Assembly (NCBI RefSeq): GCF_030649675.1
Contig: NZ_JAUTDR010000015.1
Location: 1 to 39,027, forward strand
DNA from: Haliea sp. E1-2-M8
GTDB lineage: Bacteria; Pseudomonadota; Gammaproteobacteria; Pseudomonadales; Halieaceae
Length of the DNA: 39,027 nucleotides
Reading direction: 5' to 3'
Shown: one piece after another, positions 15,469-25,032 of the stretch
Layout: every line of letters begins with the position of its first letter
Numbering within the stretch: the first letter of the stretch is position 1
The notes under the pieces: generated by a model
Told to the model about the DNA's origin: nothing
What the model saw: only the letters and a program-made list of their open reading frames with translations
Databases searched by the model: none
Made by a program: the position numbers and the translations under genes

Positions 15469-16773
15469 ATGTCGGACATCCTCGCCCAATCGCTCACACT
15501 GCCCTGCGGTGTCACCCTGCCCAACCGAATAGCCAAGGCCGCCATGACCGAAGGCCTGGCCGACCCTGCCGGTGTGCCGACAGAGGAACTGGAGCGCCTG
15601 TATGGTCTGTGGAGCGACGGCGGTGCCGGGCTGTTGTTGTCCGGCAACATCCTGATCGATGCTGATCACCTTGAACGGCCGGGCAACGTGATTGTTGATC
15701 GCGAGCCCGACGAGGCGATGCGAGCCGCGCTGGCGCACTGGGCCACGGTGGCTACCCGCAACGACAACCACTTCTGGGCGCAGATAAGCCACGCGGGGCG
15801 GCAGACCCAGAAAAATGTCAATCCACATCCGAAGGCGCCCTCCCCGGTAAAGCTCGGCCTGCCCGGTGGGCAGTTCGGTGAGCCTGTCGCACTGACGGTT
15901 CCAGAGATCGAGGACATCGTGCGCCGCTTTGGTGTGTGCGCGGCAGCGGTGAAGGCCGCAGGGTTCACCGGTGTGCAGGTACACGCGGCCCACGGCTACC
16001 TGTTGTCGCAGTTTCTCAGTCCGCGCAGCAATCTGCGCAGCGACCAGTACGGCGGCGATTTGGCCAATCGCGCTCGCGCTCTGCTGGATACGGTGAGAAC
16101 CGTCCGCGAAGCGGTAGGGCCCGATTTTCCGGTGGCAGTCAAACTCAACAGCGCCGATTTCCAGAAGGGCGGGTTCGCCTTTGCAGACAGCCTGCAGGTA
16201 GCGCAGTGGCTGGAAGCCGCAGGCGTCGATCTGCTGGAAATCTCCGGCGGCACCTACGAGCAACCGAAACTGATGGGTATTGAAGGTATCGAGGAGGAAG
16301 AACCGCAGCACGTGGCACATTCCACCCTGATGCGCGAAGCCTACTTCGTCGACTTTGCGCTGGCCATGCAGGAGAAAGTGTCGATTCCACTGATGGTGAC
16401 GGGGGGCTTCCGCTGCCGCGATGCCATGGAGCAGGCCATCAATGCGGGTGGCGCTGACCTGATCGGGCTGGGCCGCCCGCTGTGCGTGCTCACCGATGCG
16501 CCCGCACGCTTGCTGGCCGGCCTGGACGAACTACCGCGCTATGAGTCAAACCTATCGCTCTTTCCGGGATCGCTTTCGTTTCTCACCCGGATCAAGACAC
16601 TGCGCACATTGGCGAGCTTTGCCGTGCAGTACTGGTACTACGCCCAACTGGATACCCTGGGGCACACCGGCAAGGCCGAGCCAGACATGTCGGTGTTTAG
16701 GGGAACACGCAAAGTCGTGGCACAGCAAAAGCAGTGGCTCGCAGCGCGGCGCCGATTACAGAAGGTCGGGTGA
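15469..16773 (+). CDS. NADH:flavin oxidoreductase (Old Yellow Enzyme family)
   Basis: A 434-residue FMN-dependent TIM-barrel ene-reductase. Motifs: NRIAKAAMTEGLAD near residue 20 (FMN binding), QISHAGRQT near 110, VQVHAAHGYLLSQFLSPRSN near 175-193 with the paired His of the active site, LLEISGG near 265, and GGFRCRDAMEQAINAGGADLIGLGRPL near 315-340. The last 60 residues (YWYYAQLDTLG..) are an extra C-terminal segment seen in the larger bacterial branch. Physiological substrate unknown; enone reduction is the family activity. CAGGA precedes the ATG by five bases. It stands alone, 90 bases after the antiporter. Confidence 0.87.
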   Translation: MSDILAQSLTLPCGVTLPNRIAKAAMTEGLADPAGVPTEELERLYGLWSDGGAGLLLSGNILIDADHLERPGNVIVDREPDEAMRAALAHWATVATRNDNHFWAQISHAGRQTQKNVNPHPKAPSPVKLGLPGGQFGEPVALTVPEIEDIVRRFGVCAAAVKAAGFTGVQVHAAHGYLLSQFLSPRSNLRSDQYGGDLANRARALLDTVRTVREAVGPDFPVAVKLNSADFQKGGFAFADSLQVAQWLEAAGVDLLEISGGTYEQPKLMGIEGIEEEEPQHVAHSTLMREAYFVDFALAMQEKVSIPLMVTGGFRCRDAMEQAINAGGADLIGLGRPLCVLTDAPARLLAGLDELPRYESNLSLFPGSLSFLTRIKTLRTLASFAVQYWYYAQLDTLGHTGKAEPDMSVFRGTRKVVAQQKQWLAARRRLQKVG

Positions 16774-16849
16774 TATTGACGCACCGTCTGCTGCGCCTGG
16801 GCATTGAAGCCGCTTACACCGGCCGTCTCGACCCAGTCCATCATTTTTT

Positions 16850-17026
16850 CTATGGCTTGATTTCAATCAACTGCTTGTACAGTCTGTCTGCCTCTTCGGA
16901 CAGCATGGAATAACTCCGTATGTCCCCGTTGCGCTGAGCTTGCATCGCCTCACCCAACTTGGACTCATATTCTTTCTGCAGTTTTTTCACTTGTCGCGAA
17001 GCAGAGCTTTTGAATAAACCAAACAT
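16850..17026 (-). CDS. Small DUF6435-like protein
   Basis: A 58-residue protein on the minus strand. It begins MFGLFKSSASRQVKKLQKEY, continues with GEAMQAQRNGDIRSYS and ends YKQLIEIKP. The M-F-x-L-F-K start, the A-M-x-A-Q-R-N-G-D-I-R-x-Y core and the short helical tail match the DUF6435 family of tiny gammaproteobacterial proteins of unknown role. An AGGGA-type ribosome-binding site lies five to eight bases upstream on the minus strand. Its 177-bp frame falls between the OYE gene and the SRAP gene, both on the plus strand. Confidence 0.8.
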   Translation of the reverse strand: MFGLFKSSASRQVKKLQKEYESKLGEAMQAQRNGDIRSYSMLSEEADRLYKQLIEIKP

Positions 17027-17139
17027 TCCCTATCCCTCTTGGCCACGGTATAAAAGGAATACGGATGGGAACGTATTTGGTTCAGAGCAGCCTGAAAAAG
17101 TGTGTTTGACTCCGGGAAACCGCCAGCTAAAGTACCCTT

Positions 17140-17814
17140 ATGTGCGGCCGCTTCAACATCACCAGCCTGCCCGGGCTCCAGGATCTGCTGGACTTCCTGG
17201 GTATCGACTCGTCACTTCCCGAGCCACGCTTCAATATTGCCCCCACCGAGGACATCCTGCTCCTTCGCGCTGGAGGTGGCGACATGGCCCGGTGGTGGCT
17301 GGTGCCCTCCTGGGCAAAAGAGATCGGCACCAAGTACAGCATGTTCAACGCCCGAGCTGAATCCCTGACCAAGAGCCCCGCCTTCCGCGGGCCGTTCCGG
17401 CGCCAGCGCGGCGTGGTGCCAATGTCCAGTTTCATTGAGTGGCGCATGGAGGACGGACAGAAGCAGCCCTGGGTTATCACCAACGATGAGCAATCCCTGG
17501 CGGTGGCCGCGCTGTGGGATGTGTGGGAGGGAGCGGACACGCCATTGCTTTCCTGCACCCTGGTGACAACCGATGCGGCCGATGCCTTCCGCCCCTGGCA
17601 CACCCGTATGCCCGTGCTACTCACCCGCGAGGAATGCCTCCGCTGGCTGGATAACGAACAGCCGATTGACGCCGGCGACATGATGTTGGCACCCACCCTG
17701 AAATTCGACCTTGAGCTCTATCCGGTCAATCGGGCCGTGGGCAATTCCAGCAGGAAGGACGCAGCGCTGTTCGAGCCCACTGGCCAGTCTGTGAAGCTCC
17801 GGGGCCAGGGCTGA
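17140..17814 (+). CDS. yedK: SRAP-domain protein, abasic-site processing (YedK/HMCES type)
   Basis: A 224-residue SRAP protein. All catalytic residues are visible: Cys2 exposed after Met removal (MCGRF), Asn70 in FNARAES, Glu100 in SFIEW and His154 in HTRMP. Cys2 forms a thiazolidine crosslink with abasic sites in single-stranded DNA to shield replication forks; the old name 'SOS response-associated peptidase' is historical. FIEW replaces the more common FYEW, a mild change. Length is normal. The start is fixed because Cys must be residue 2. No LexA box could be confirmed upstream. Confidence 0.93.
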   Translation: MCGRFNITSLPGLQDLLDFLGIDSSLPEPRFNIAPTEDILLLRAGGGDMARWWLVPSWAKEIGTKYSMFNARAESLTKSPAFRGPFRRQRGVVPMSSFIEWRMEDGQKQPWVITNDEQSLAVAALWDVWEGADTPLLSCTLVTTDAADAFRPWHTRMPVLLTREECLRWLDNEQPIDAGDMMLAPTLKFDLELYPVNRAVGNSSRKDAALFEPTGQSVKLRGQG

Positions 17815-18084
17815 CCACTCACAGCACCACTGAGTTTGCCATGGGCCATAACGTCATGTCGAAATCGGAGGTGGTTTGGAATCCACAGTTATTGCCAGAT
17901 CAAAATTAACAAGACCGGGCAGAGGATTCATCGGCTTATACCCTGTCGCATTCACTACAGGCGCTGCTTATAACCCCAAAACGCCTCCGCGGAGACGCCG
18001 CTTCCACTATCATGGCAAAGGGTGGCGGCAGCGTGTCGGCATGCGAGGGACGCCAACGGCTTAAACGGACCAAAGGAAATCAAT
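17815..18084. other. Intergenic region upstream of the FtsH-type operon
   Basis: About 270 bases between the SRAP gene and the DUF2254 gene. A longer DUF2254 frame starting at 18022 extends into it, but AAAGGA just before 18085 supports the shorter start. A promoter for the six-gene operon is expected here; I cannot point to convincing -35/-10 boxes. Confidence 0.35.
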
Positions 18085-19356
18085 ATGTCTTCCATGGTTT
18101 CAACGGATCGCCTCAGATTTCTGCTCAAGCAACTTCGCGAGCGGCTCTGGGTGAGACCGCTGATCATTTGCCTGCTATCAATTGGCATGGTTTTCGTGGC
18201 AAAGCTTTTCGATAACGCCCGATTGCGGCAATTTGTGCCGGAAATCACAATAGACTCAGTCGAGACGCTGCTGTCGGTTATGGCTGCCAGCATGCTGGTC
18301 ATTGCCACGTTTTCCGTGGCCTCAATGGTTTCAGCGTACGCGGCGGCAAGCAACAGGGCCACGCCGCGGTCATTCATCCTGGTCATCGCGGACGATGCCT
18401 CCCAGAATGCTCTCTCCGGTTTTGTCGGTTCATTCATCTTTTCCATCGTGGCGATCACGGCGGTCAAAAACGACTTTTACCAGACCGGGGGCCTTTTTAT
18501 CCTCTTTGTCGTTACGGCGCTCGTATTCAGCATGGTCATTTTTACCTTTGTCCGCTGGGTCGACAGCATCGCCCGGCTTGGGCGGATGAGATCGACACTG
18601 GACAAGGTTGAGAAGGCAACGCGCGACGCCTTGAAGCGGCGGCGGGATGGACCCAGCCTTCCATGCTGTGCGGTCCGATCCCACGCTGTCGGGCAGGCGG
18701 TGTGCGCAACGCAGGTCGGTTACGTGCAGCATATCGACTTCGCCTCGCTGCAAGCCTGGGCAGAGAAGGCCGAGGGGCGGGTAATCGTGGAGGCCTTGCC
18801 GGGCAGCTTCGCCACGCCAGACCAGCCACTGGCTTACGTCACCACTTCTCGCGTTGACGAGGCCGCGCCTGATTGCACCCCCGTGGTCGAGGCGTTCGGG
18901 ATTGGTACCGACCGCCAGTTTGATGATGACCCGAGGTTTGGTCTGGTTGTACTTGCGGAGATAGCCGGCAAGGCGCTGTCACCCGCGGTCAATGATCCCG
19001 GCACTGCGATTGACGTCATGGGAAGGCTGGTGCGGCTGTTTCATTTGTGGTCACAGCCGGCAACAGATGGAGATGATGATCGTCCGCTGTACGATCGGGT
19101 GGAAGTGCCCGAGATCTCGGTACGGGACATGTTCGACGACGCCTTTACCGTGATTGCCCGGGATGGTGCCAGCCAGGTCGAGGTTTCGGTCTGGTTGCAA
19201 AAAGCGTTGTCCACTCTGGCGTCGCTTGGTGACGAGAAAATGCGAGAAGCCGCCCGGCATCACCGTGGCATGGCGCTGGAGCGCTCCAGAATGGCGCTGA
19301 CCTTGCCGGAGGACCTGGCGGCTGTGCGCAGCGCCGCTGGCCCGGAGGAGACATGA
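18085..19356 (+). CDS. DUF2254 family integral membrane protein
   Basis: A 423-residue membrane protein. Four transmembrane helices lie in the first half (about 25-45, 65-90, 112-130 and 136-157); the soluble C-terminal half is acidic. The DUF2254 hallmarks are VETLLSVMAASMLVIATFSVASMVSAYAAAS (near 55-85), TPRSF, and LAEIAGKALSPAVNDPGTAIDVMGRLVRLF (near 290-320). Function is unknown. The start at 18085 has AAAGGA with normal spacing. Its stop overlaps the next start (ATGA), and it heads a run of six genes with little or no spacing, so a shared envelope function is likely. Confidence 0.85.
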   Translation: MSSMVSTDRLRFLLKQLRERLWVRPLIICLLSIGMVFVAKLFDNARLRQFVPEITIDSVETLLSVMAASMLVIATFSVASMVSAYAAASNRATPRSFILVIADDASQNALSGFVGSFIFSIVAITAVKNDFYQTGGLFILFVVTALVFSMVIFTFVRWVDSIARLGRMRSTLDKVEKATRDALKRRRDGPSLPCCAVRSHAVGQAVCATQVGYVQHIDFASLQAWAEKAEGRVIVEALPGSFATPDQPLAYVTTSRVDEAAPDCTPVVEAFGIGTDRQFDDDPRFGLVVLAEIAGKALSPAVNDPGTAIDVMGRLVRLFHLWSQPATDGDDDRPLYDRVEVPEISVRDMFDDAFTVIARDGASQVEVSVWLQKALSTLASLGDEKMREAARHHRGMALERSRMALTLPEDLAAVRSAAGPEET

Positions 19357-20819
19357 GCGGGCATTTGCCAATCATCTACGTCAGGGGCTATGCGGGCAGC
19401 GAAGGGGCTGTCGAGGCCACGGTGAACATGCCCTACTACGGCTTCAACCTGGGCAGCACGCAGGTGCGGACCGGACCGGAGGGTGAGCCGGATTTCTTTA
19501 TTTTCGAGAGCCCGCTGGTGCGCCTGATGAAAGACCACGGTTATGCCGATATCTTCGCCCGGGTCGATGACGACGGCGCCGTGAGGCTACTCAATCGAGA
19601 GGAGGAACGCTACGGGGAGCAGGGTTTTCCCCTGCGCTCGCTGTGGATCTATCGCTACTACGACCGCAGCTCGGAACGAGTCGGCGACGGCGACCGGGAC
19701 AACCTGGAAATACTGGGGCACAATCTTGGGCTGCTGCTCGAGTTCGTCCTCAGGGAAACAGGGGCGCAGCAGGTGCACCTGGTTGCCCACTCCATGGGCG
19801 GGCTGGTATGCCGCTCATTGATCCAGCGGATTTTGCAGGAACGCGCCGCGGAACGGGTGGCGCGCCTGTTCACCTACGCCACGCCCCACCGCGGGATCCA
19901 CTTCCGCCGCGGCCTGGGTTTCCTGACCAGTGTACGGGACCTGCTGGGGCTCAACGATTCCGACACCTTCGGCCCTGTGCGCATGCGCCAGTACCTGGGC
20001 TTCCCGGAGGACTGGGACGAGCGGAGGCTGCACGAGATCGGCGACCACTTTCCGGTGGACCGGGTGTTCTCGCTGATCGGGACCAATCACACCGATTACA
20101 ATCTGGCGCGCCTGGCGGTGGGCCCCGGCAGCGACGGCCTGGTGCAGATCGACAACGCCTACGTCCACGGCAGCAGCCGCGCTTTCGTCTATCGCAGCCA
20201 CAGCGGGCCCCTGGGAATCGTCAACTCCGAGGAGGGCTACCAGAATCTGCAGCGCTTCCTGTTCGGCGATACCAGCGTGAAGATCGAACTGGAGGGCTTG
20301 CGGCTGCAGGACCACCTGCGCAGCAATGAGGATTTGCGCTTTATCCTGGTCGAAACCACCGTGCTGATCCGCGGCGAGGAGGTGGTGATGACCGACCAGC
20401 GCGAGGAACACGGTTCGGCACTGACAGTGGGCGCCCGGGCCTTGGAGGAGGGCCACGAGACCCTGTTCCGGACCTACCTGGCCCGCTCCGGGCGGCCCAG
20501 CAACCGGGAGCGCTACTCCCATTTTCAGATCCGCTTGCGCCTGCTGCCGCACTATGTGAGCGAACGGCGGGTGCTGCGTGACCGCCACTACTTCGGCGAG
20601 CACCTGTTCCAGGAAACGCTGACTATCGGCATCCGCGATACGGATGGCGGCGAGGGTCGGCTGGTCCGCGCCAGATGGACAGCGATGGATACCGACCTTC
20701 CCGATGCGGGTACGCGACACCCGCGCAGTGACGACATCCGCTTCGAACTGAAATCCCGCCATTTGACGGCTGGCGCACTGGTGTTGCGGGTGCGTGACGA
20801 GAGCAGTCCGGGCCACTAA
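19353..20819 (+). CDS. Alpha/beta hydrolase, lipase/PGAP1-like
   Basis: A 488-residue cytoplasmic alpha/beta hydrolase: no signal peptide is present. The N-terminal strand IIYVRGYAG (near 6-14) is the oxyanion-region strand. The nucleophile elbow is AHSMGG (Ser near 149). A YATPHRG motif (near 174-180) is typical of PGAP1/LipA-like lipases. A conserved His follows in the GTNHTDY region or beyond. The C-terminal 170 residues are a separate beta-rich domain I do not recognise. Substrate (lipid ester, acyl protein or other) is unknown. It is coupled to the DUF2254 gene before it (ATGA) and to the exchanger gene after it (TAATG). Confidence 0.8.
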   Translation: MSGHLPIIYVRGYAGSEGAVEATVNMPYYGFNLGSTQVRTGPEGEPDFFIFESPLVRLMKDHGYADIFARVDDDGAVRLLNREEERYGEQGFPLRSLWIYRYYDRSSERVGDGDRDNLEILGHNLGLLLEFVLRETGAQQVHLVAHSMGGLVCRSLIQRILQERAAERVARLFTYATPHRGIHFRRGLGFLTSVRDLLGLNDSDTFGPVRMRQYLGFPEDWDERRLHEIGDHFPVDRVFSLIGTNHTDYNLARLAVGPGSDGLVQIDNAYVHGSSRAFVYRSHSGPLGIVNSEEGYQNLQRFLFGDTSVKIELEGLRLQDHLRSNEDLRFILVETTVLIRGEEVVMTDQREEHGSALTVGARALEEGHETLFRTYLARSGRPSNRERYSHFQIRLRLLPHYVSERRVLRDRHYFGEHLFQETLTIGIRDTDGGEGRLVRARWTAMDTDLPDAGTRHPRSDDIRFELKSRHLTAGALVLRVRDESSPGH

Positions 20820-21574
20820 TGTTTGCATCCCTGACCGCCGGGATTATCGCCTTCAGTATCGCTGCTCTGGTCATCGTCATCGCCGGCAGTCAGTTGGCGC
20901 GAGTGGCCGATGAACTCGCCGATCGCACCGGAATGGGCGAGGCGCTGTTCGGTATTCTGCTCCTCGCCGGCGTAACCTCGTTGCCCGACTTCGCCGCGAC
21001 GCTCAGCGCGGCGCTGGATTCCCGCCCCGATCTGGCCATGAGCAACATCATGGGCAGCATGGCGGTGAACCTGGTCTTTCTCGGCATCGCCGACATGGTC
21101 TACCGCCAGGCCAATCTGGAACACGCGGCTGCCTCCCCCACCATCCTGATGCTGGCGGCATTGCTGATCGTACTGCTCACGCTACCACTGCTCGCCATCG
21201 TCACGCCGCCGGTGAACCTGTGGGGTGTGCATCCTGTGACGCCGTTGATAGTGCTTGGCTATGTGTTGGGGCTGGACCTGGTGCGCAGAACCGAGGAAAA
21301 ACCGATGTGGTTTCCCCGCCACACTCGCCAGACGGTGGCGGACACGCCGGAACACCACCGTCATGGCGGCCTTGCGGTGGCATGGCTCAGTATTTTTGGT
21401 ACCAACTGCTTCAACATGCTGGTGGTGGCTGCTGCAGATGCCGGTTATCCCGGTGGCTCCATCTATCACGACATGGCACCGGTGCAAATGACCTGGGGCC
21501 GGATCGGGTTTGAAAGCGCGCTGATACTGGCGGTCTATGCCCTGGCGCTGGTCATTGTGGTGGCGAGCGGCTGA
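20819..21574 (+). CDS. Shortened sodium/calcium-exchanger-like membrane protein
   Basis: A 251-residue membrane protein of the CaCA superfamily. The first alpha repeat is intact: GVTSLPDFAATLSAA (51-65) and NIMGSMAVNLVFLGIAD (76-92). Full-length relatives have about 320 or more residues and a second, inverted alpha repeat with its own T-S-L-P-E motif. Here the chain jumps from an acidic/His-rich loop (to about 183) straight to SIFGTNCFNML (191-201), the second half of alpha-2, so the first half of that repeat is missing. The C terminus also stops early. There is no stop codon or frameshift; either it is a transport-dead derivative or it has another role. Translation is coupled to the lipase gene. 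Confidence 0.72.
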   Translation: MFASLTAGIIAFSIAALVIVIAGSQLARVADELADRTGMGEALFGILLLAGVTSLPDFAATLSAALDSRPDLAMSNIMGSMAVNLVFLGIADMVYRQANLEHAAASPTILMLAALLIVLLTLPLLAIVTPPVNLWGVHPVTPLIVLGYVLGLDLVRRTEEKPMWFPRHTRQTVADTPEHHRHGGLAVAWLSIFGTNCFNMLVVAAADAGYPGGSIYHDMAPVQMTWGRIGFESALILAVYALALVIVVASG

Positions 21575-21624
21575 GCGACACGATAAGGTTGGACCAAGGC
21601 CCATGCCAGCGCGGAAGTGCACCC

Positions 21625-23430
21625 ATGAACAAGCAGCACCAGTGGAACTCCTCCTACTTTTTTGTCACTGTCCTCCTGATCCTGCTGTTTCAGAACTGGT
21701 GGGCCACCAGCCGCAACGTGGAGGTCGTCCCCTATAGCGAGTTCCTCAGCCTGCTCAATGACGGGCGCATCGCTGAGCTGACGGTAGAGCAGGAGCAGAT
21801 CAGCGGCCGCTTCAAGGATCCGATCAACAGCAAGCAGTACTTCATTACCAATCGGGTGGACCCGGCGCTGGCGGAGCAGATCAAGGACTCCGGGGCGACC
21901 TTTACCGGCACGGTGCAGAACACCTTCCTCTCCAGCCTGCTGTCCTGGCTGCTGCCGCTGCTGGTGTTCCTTGCGATCTGGATGTTCGTGTTCCGCCGGT
22001 TCGCCGAGAAGCAGGGCTTCGGTGGCATGGTGAATGTGGGCAAGTCCAAGGCACGGGTGCTGGTGGAGCGCGACACCGGGGTGACTTTTGATGATGTCGC
22101 CGGGGTGGACGAGGCCAAGCTGGAGCTGCAGGAGATCGTCTCCTTCCTCAAGGACAAGGAGCGCTACGGGCGCCTCGGAGCGCGGATTCCCAAGGGTATC
22201 CTGCTGGTCGGGCCCCCGGGTACCGGCAAGACCCTGATCGCCAAGGCGGTGGCGGGACAGGCCGGAGTGCCCTTTTTCTCAATCTCGGGGTCAGAATTCG
22301 TGGAGATGTTCGTCGGCGTCGGCGCGGCCCGGGTGCGTGACCTGTTCGAACAGGCGCGCCGGGCCGCACCCTGCATCATCTTCATCGACGAGGTGGATGC
22401 CCTGGGGCGCAGTCGCGGGCTGGGCGGCTTCGGCGGGCAGGACGAGAAGGAGCAAACTCTGAACCAGCTGCTCGCGGAGCTCGACGGCTTTGATCCGCGG
22501 GAGGGCATTGTGCTGCTGGCGGCGACCAACCGCCCGGAAATCCTCGACCCCGCGCTGCTGCGCGCCGGGCGCTTCGACCGCCAGGTGGTGCTCGATCGGC
22601 CCGACCGCAATGGGCGCCATGCGATTCTCAAGGTACATGCCCAGCGGGTCCGGCTCGCGGCGGAGGTGGACCTGGCGCAGATCGCCGGCATCACCCCCGG
22701 CTTCACCGGCGCCGACCTCGCCAACCTGGTAAACGAGGCGGCCATTGTCGCCACCCGTCGCGGCGGGGAGGAAGTCGGAACCGCGGATTTCACCGCCGCG
22801 GTCGAGCGTGTGGTCGCCGGCGCCGAGCGCAAGGGCCGCCTGCTGCAGCCGCACGAGCGGGAGGTGGTCGCCTACCACGAAATGGGCCACGCTCTGGTAG
22901 CGGCGAGCATTCCGGGTAGCGACCCGGTGCACAAGGTCTCGATCATCCCCCGTTCAATCGGCGCACTGGGCTATACCATGCAGCGGCCGACCGATGATCG
23001 TTTCCTGTTGACCACCCGGGAACTGGAGGACCGCATGACGGTACTGCTGGCCGGGCGCGCAGCCGAGCTCACTGTGTTCGGCGAGATATCCACTGGCGCC
23101 GCCGACGACCTTGCCAAAGTCACGGATGTCGCGCGCCAGATTGTCACCCGCTTCGGCATGACCGAGGCGCTTGGCCAAACGGTGCTCGAGCGCCAGACCA
23201 CGACCTACCTCGGCGACCAGCAGGTCGGGGTGCGGGAGAAGGACTATTCCGAGGAAACTGCCCGCGAGGTGGATCTGGCGGTTCGCGAGCTGATAGACGC
23301 GGCCTACAAGCGCGCCCAGGGAATTCTCGTTGAACGCCGGGTGCTGCTCGACGAAGGTGCGCGGCTGCTGCTTGAGAAAGAAACGCTGACACCGGAGGAC
23401 TTTCCAGCCTTGTCTCCGGCCCAACAATGA
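21625..23430 (+). CDS. ftsH: ATP-dependent zinc metalloprotease FtsH (paralogue)
   Basis: A 602-residue FtsH. Two transmembrane helices (10-27 and 105-123) flank a short periplasmic domain. The AAA+ module has Walker A GPPGTGKT (196-203), pore loop [10 protein letters not shown] (225-234), Walker B IIFIDE (251-256) and the second region of homology with [19 protein letters not shown] (301-319). The protease zinc site is HEMGH (418-422). It degrades unneeded or damaged membrane and regulatory proteins. The usual neighbours of the housekeeping copy (rlmE, folP, glmM) are absent, so this is probably an extra paralogue dedicated to this operon. The ATG at 21625 is preferred; a TTG at 21589 would add 12 residues unlike FtsH. 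Confidence 0.92.
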   Translation: MNKQHQWNSSYFFVTVLLILLFQNWWATSRNVEVVPYSEFLSLLNDGRIAELTVEQEQISGRFKDPINSKQYFITNRVDPALAEQIKDSGATFTGTVQNTFLSSLLSWLLPLLVFLAIWMFVFRRFAEKQGFGGMVNVGKSKARVLVERDTGVTFDDVAGVDEAKLELQEIVSFLKDKERYGRLGARIPKGILLVGPPGTGKTLIAKAVAGQAGVPFFSISGSEFVEMFVGVGAARVRDLFEQARRAAPCIIFIDEVDALGRSRGLGGFGGQDEKEQTLNQLLAELDGFDPREGIVLLAATNRPEILDPALLRAGRFDRQVVLDRPDRNGRHAILKVHAQRVRLAAEVDLAQIAGITPGFTGADLANLVNEAAIVATRRGGEEVGTADFTAAVERVVAGAERKGRLLQPHEREVVAYHEMGHALVAASIPGSDPVHKVSIIPRSIGALGYTMQRPTDDRFLLTTRELEDRMTVLLAGRAAELTVFGEISTGAADDLAKVTDVARQIVTRFGMTEALGQTVLERQTTTYLGDQQVGVREKDYSEETAREVDLAVRELIDAAYKRAQGILVERRVLLDEGARLLLEKETLTPEDFPALSPAQQ

Positions 23431-23444
23431 CAGAGGGATTTCCC

Positions 23445-25031
23445 ATGAAACAAACCGTACGCATAGCGACCACCGCACTGTTGGCGGCAGTCATCGCCGC
23501 CGTAACCGCCCCGGTCGCAACCGCAAACCCGGCGGCTCCCGCGCGGCCAGACTTTGTCCTCCCCGCCGCGGAACCTTTCGATGCCGCTGCCGTGCCCGCC
23601 TACAGCGGCGACCACAATGCGGTCTATGCCCACATCGACGCCAACCTGGAGCAGCACCTGGCCAACATCCAACGCTGGCTGCGCCAACCCTCCATCAGCG
23701 CCCTGGATATCGGTGTGCGCGACATGGCGGAGATGGTACGCAGCGACCTCGAGGGCATGGGTTTCCAGGAAACCGCCATTGTCGAGACCGACGGCCACCC
23801 CGGGGTCTGGGGATTCTACGACGCTGGCGCCGAGCGCACGCTCATGTTGTACCTGATGTATGACGTGCAGCCGGTGGACGAGGAGGACTGGCAGAGCCCG
23901 CCCTTCGCCGCCAACCTGGTAGAACACGAACTGGGCAAGGTGCTCATGGCGCGCGGCGCCACCAACCAGAAAGGCCCCCAGCGCGCGCTGTTGAACGCCA
24001 TCGAATCCATTATCGCCGTCGACGGCACCCTGCCGGTGAACCTGATGATTACCGCCGAGGGCGAGGAGGAGCTCGGTTCGCCGCACTACCCCCAGATCAT
24101 CGACCAGTACGAAGATCGGCTGAGTACGGCGGACGGCGTGATCTTCCCCTTCAATTCACAAGCGCCCGACGGCGGGGCCAGCCTCAACCTGGGGGTGAAG
24201 GGCATCTTGTACTTCGAAGCCGAAGCCAGCGGCGGGGACTGGGGTGGCCCCCGGGCAGCGGAGATCCACGGCTCCTACAAGGCCATTGTGGACTCCCCGG
24301 TCTGGCGCCTGGTACAGGGGCTCTCGACCCTGGTGTCGGAAGACGGCAACACTATTCTGGTACCGGGTTACTACGATAGTGTGCGCCCACCAACCGCCGA
24401 GGAGGCGTCGCTGATAGCGGGCCTGCTGGCGACCCACGATGACGACCGCCTCAAGGACACGTTCAAGGTCGGGCGCTGGATCGACGGCATGAGTGGAGAG
24501 GAGGTGCTGCGCAACCTGATCTACACCCCCACCCTGAACATTGACGGCCTCTACGGCGGCTACACCGGTGAGGGCGTCAAGACCATATTGCCGCACATGG
24601 CCACCGCCAAGCTGGATTCGCGGCTGCCCGTGGGCCTGGACCCGGATGAAGCCTTTGGCCGGATCCGCGCCCACCTGGACGCCAAGGGCTACGAGGATAT
24701 TGTCCTGCGCAAGTTGTCGTCCTACCCGGCCTCCCAGACCTCGGTGCACACCCCCCTGGTACAGGCAGTTATTGGCGTGTTCAACAAGCACGGTGCAACA
24801 CCGACGGTGAATCCGCGGCTTGCCGGCAGCGCACCGTTCTACCAGTTCACGGAACGGCTCGGCCTGCCCATGGTGCCCACGGGTTTCGGTTTCGGCACCG
24901 GCGCCCACGCGCCCAACGAATTCATGCTGATCGAACCCGCGCCGGGGGTCGGTGCCGCCGGGCTCGCCGCGATCGAGAAGGCCTACGTCGACATGCTCTA
25001 TGCGCTGGCCGCACCGGACCGGGGAGAGTGA
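23445..25031 (+). CDS. Secreted M20-like peptidase with altered metal site
   Basis: A 528-residue exported protein: signal peptide 1-28 (cleavage near VATANP), then an M20/ArgE-DapE-fold metallohydrolase. The first metal motif, normally GHYDVQP, reads LMYDVQP (Met138 for the ligand His, Asp140 kept). The bridging-Asp motif RG-[AVT]-x-D-D-K-G reads RGATNQKG (Asn174). EGEEELGS (205-212) keeps the catalytic glutamates. The later GAHAPNE motif keeps its His. Some family branches carry such M-Y-D-V-Q-P and N-x-K-G variants, so this may be a distinct subfamily rather than decay. It starts 15 bases after ftsH and is followed at one base by the last operon gene. Confidence 0.8.
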   Translation: MKQTVRIATTALLAAVIAAVTAPVATANPAAPARPDFVLPAAEPFDAAAVPAYSGDHNAVYAHIDANLEQHLANIQRWLRQPSISALDIGVRDMAEMVRSDLEGMGFQETAIVETDGHPGVWGFYDAGAERTLMLYLMYDVQPVDEEDWQSPPFAANLVEHELGKVLMARGATNQKGPQRALLNAIESIIAVDGTLPVNLMITAEGEEELGSPHYPQIIDQYEDRLSTADGVIFPFNSQAPDGGASLNLGVKGILYFEAEASGGDWGGPRAAEIHGSYKAIVDSPVWRLVQGLSTLVSEDGNTILVPGYYDSVRPPTAEEASLIAGLLATHDDDRLKDTFKVGRWIDGMSGEEVLRNLIYTPTLNIDGLYGGYTGEGVKTILPHMATAKLDSRLPVGLDPDEAFGRIRAHLDAKGYEDIVLRKLSSYPASQTSVHTPLVQAVIGVFNKHGATPTVNPRLAGSAPFYQFTERLGLPMVPTGFGFGTGAHAPNEFMLIEPAPGVGAAGLAAIEKAYVDMLYALAAPDRGE

Positions 25032-25032
25032 C

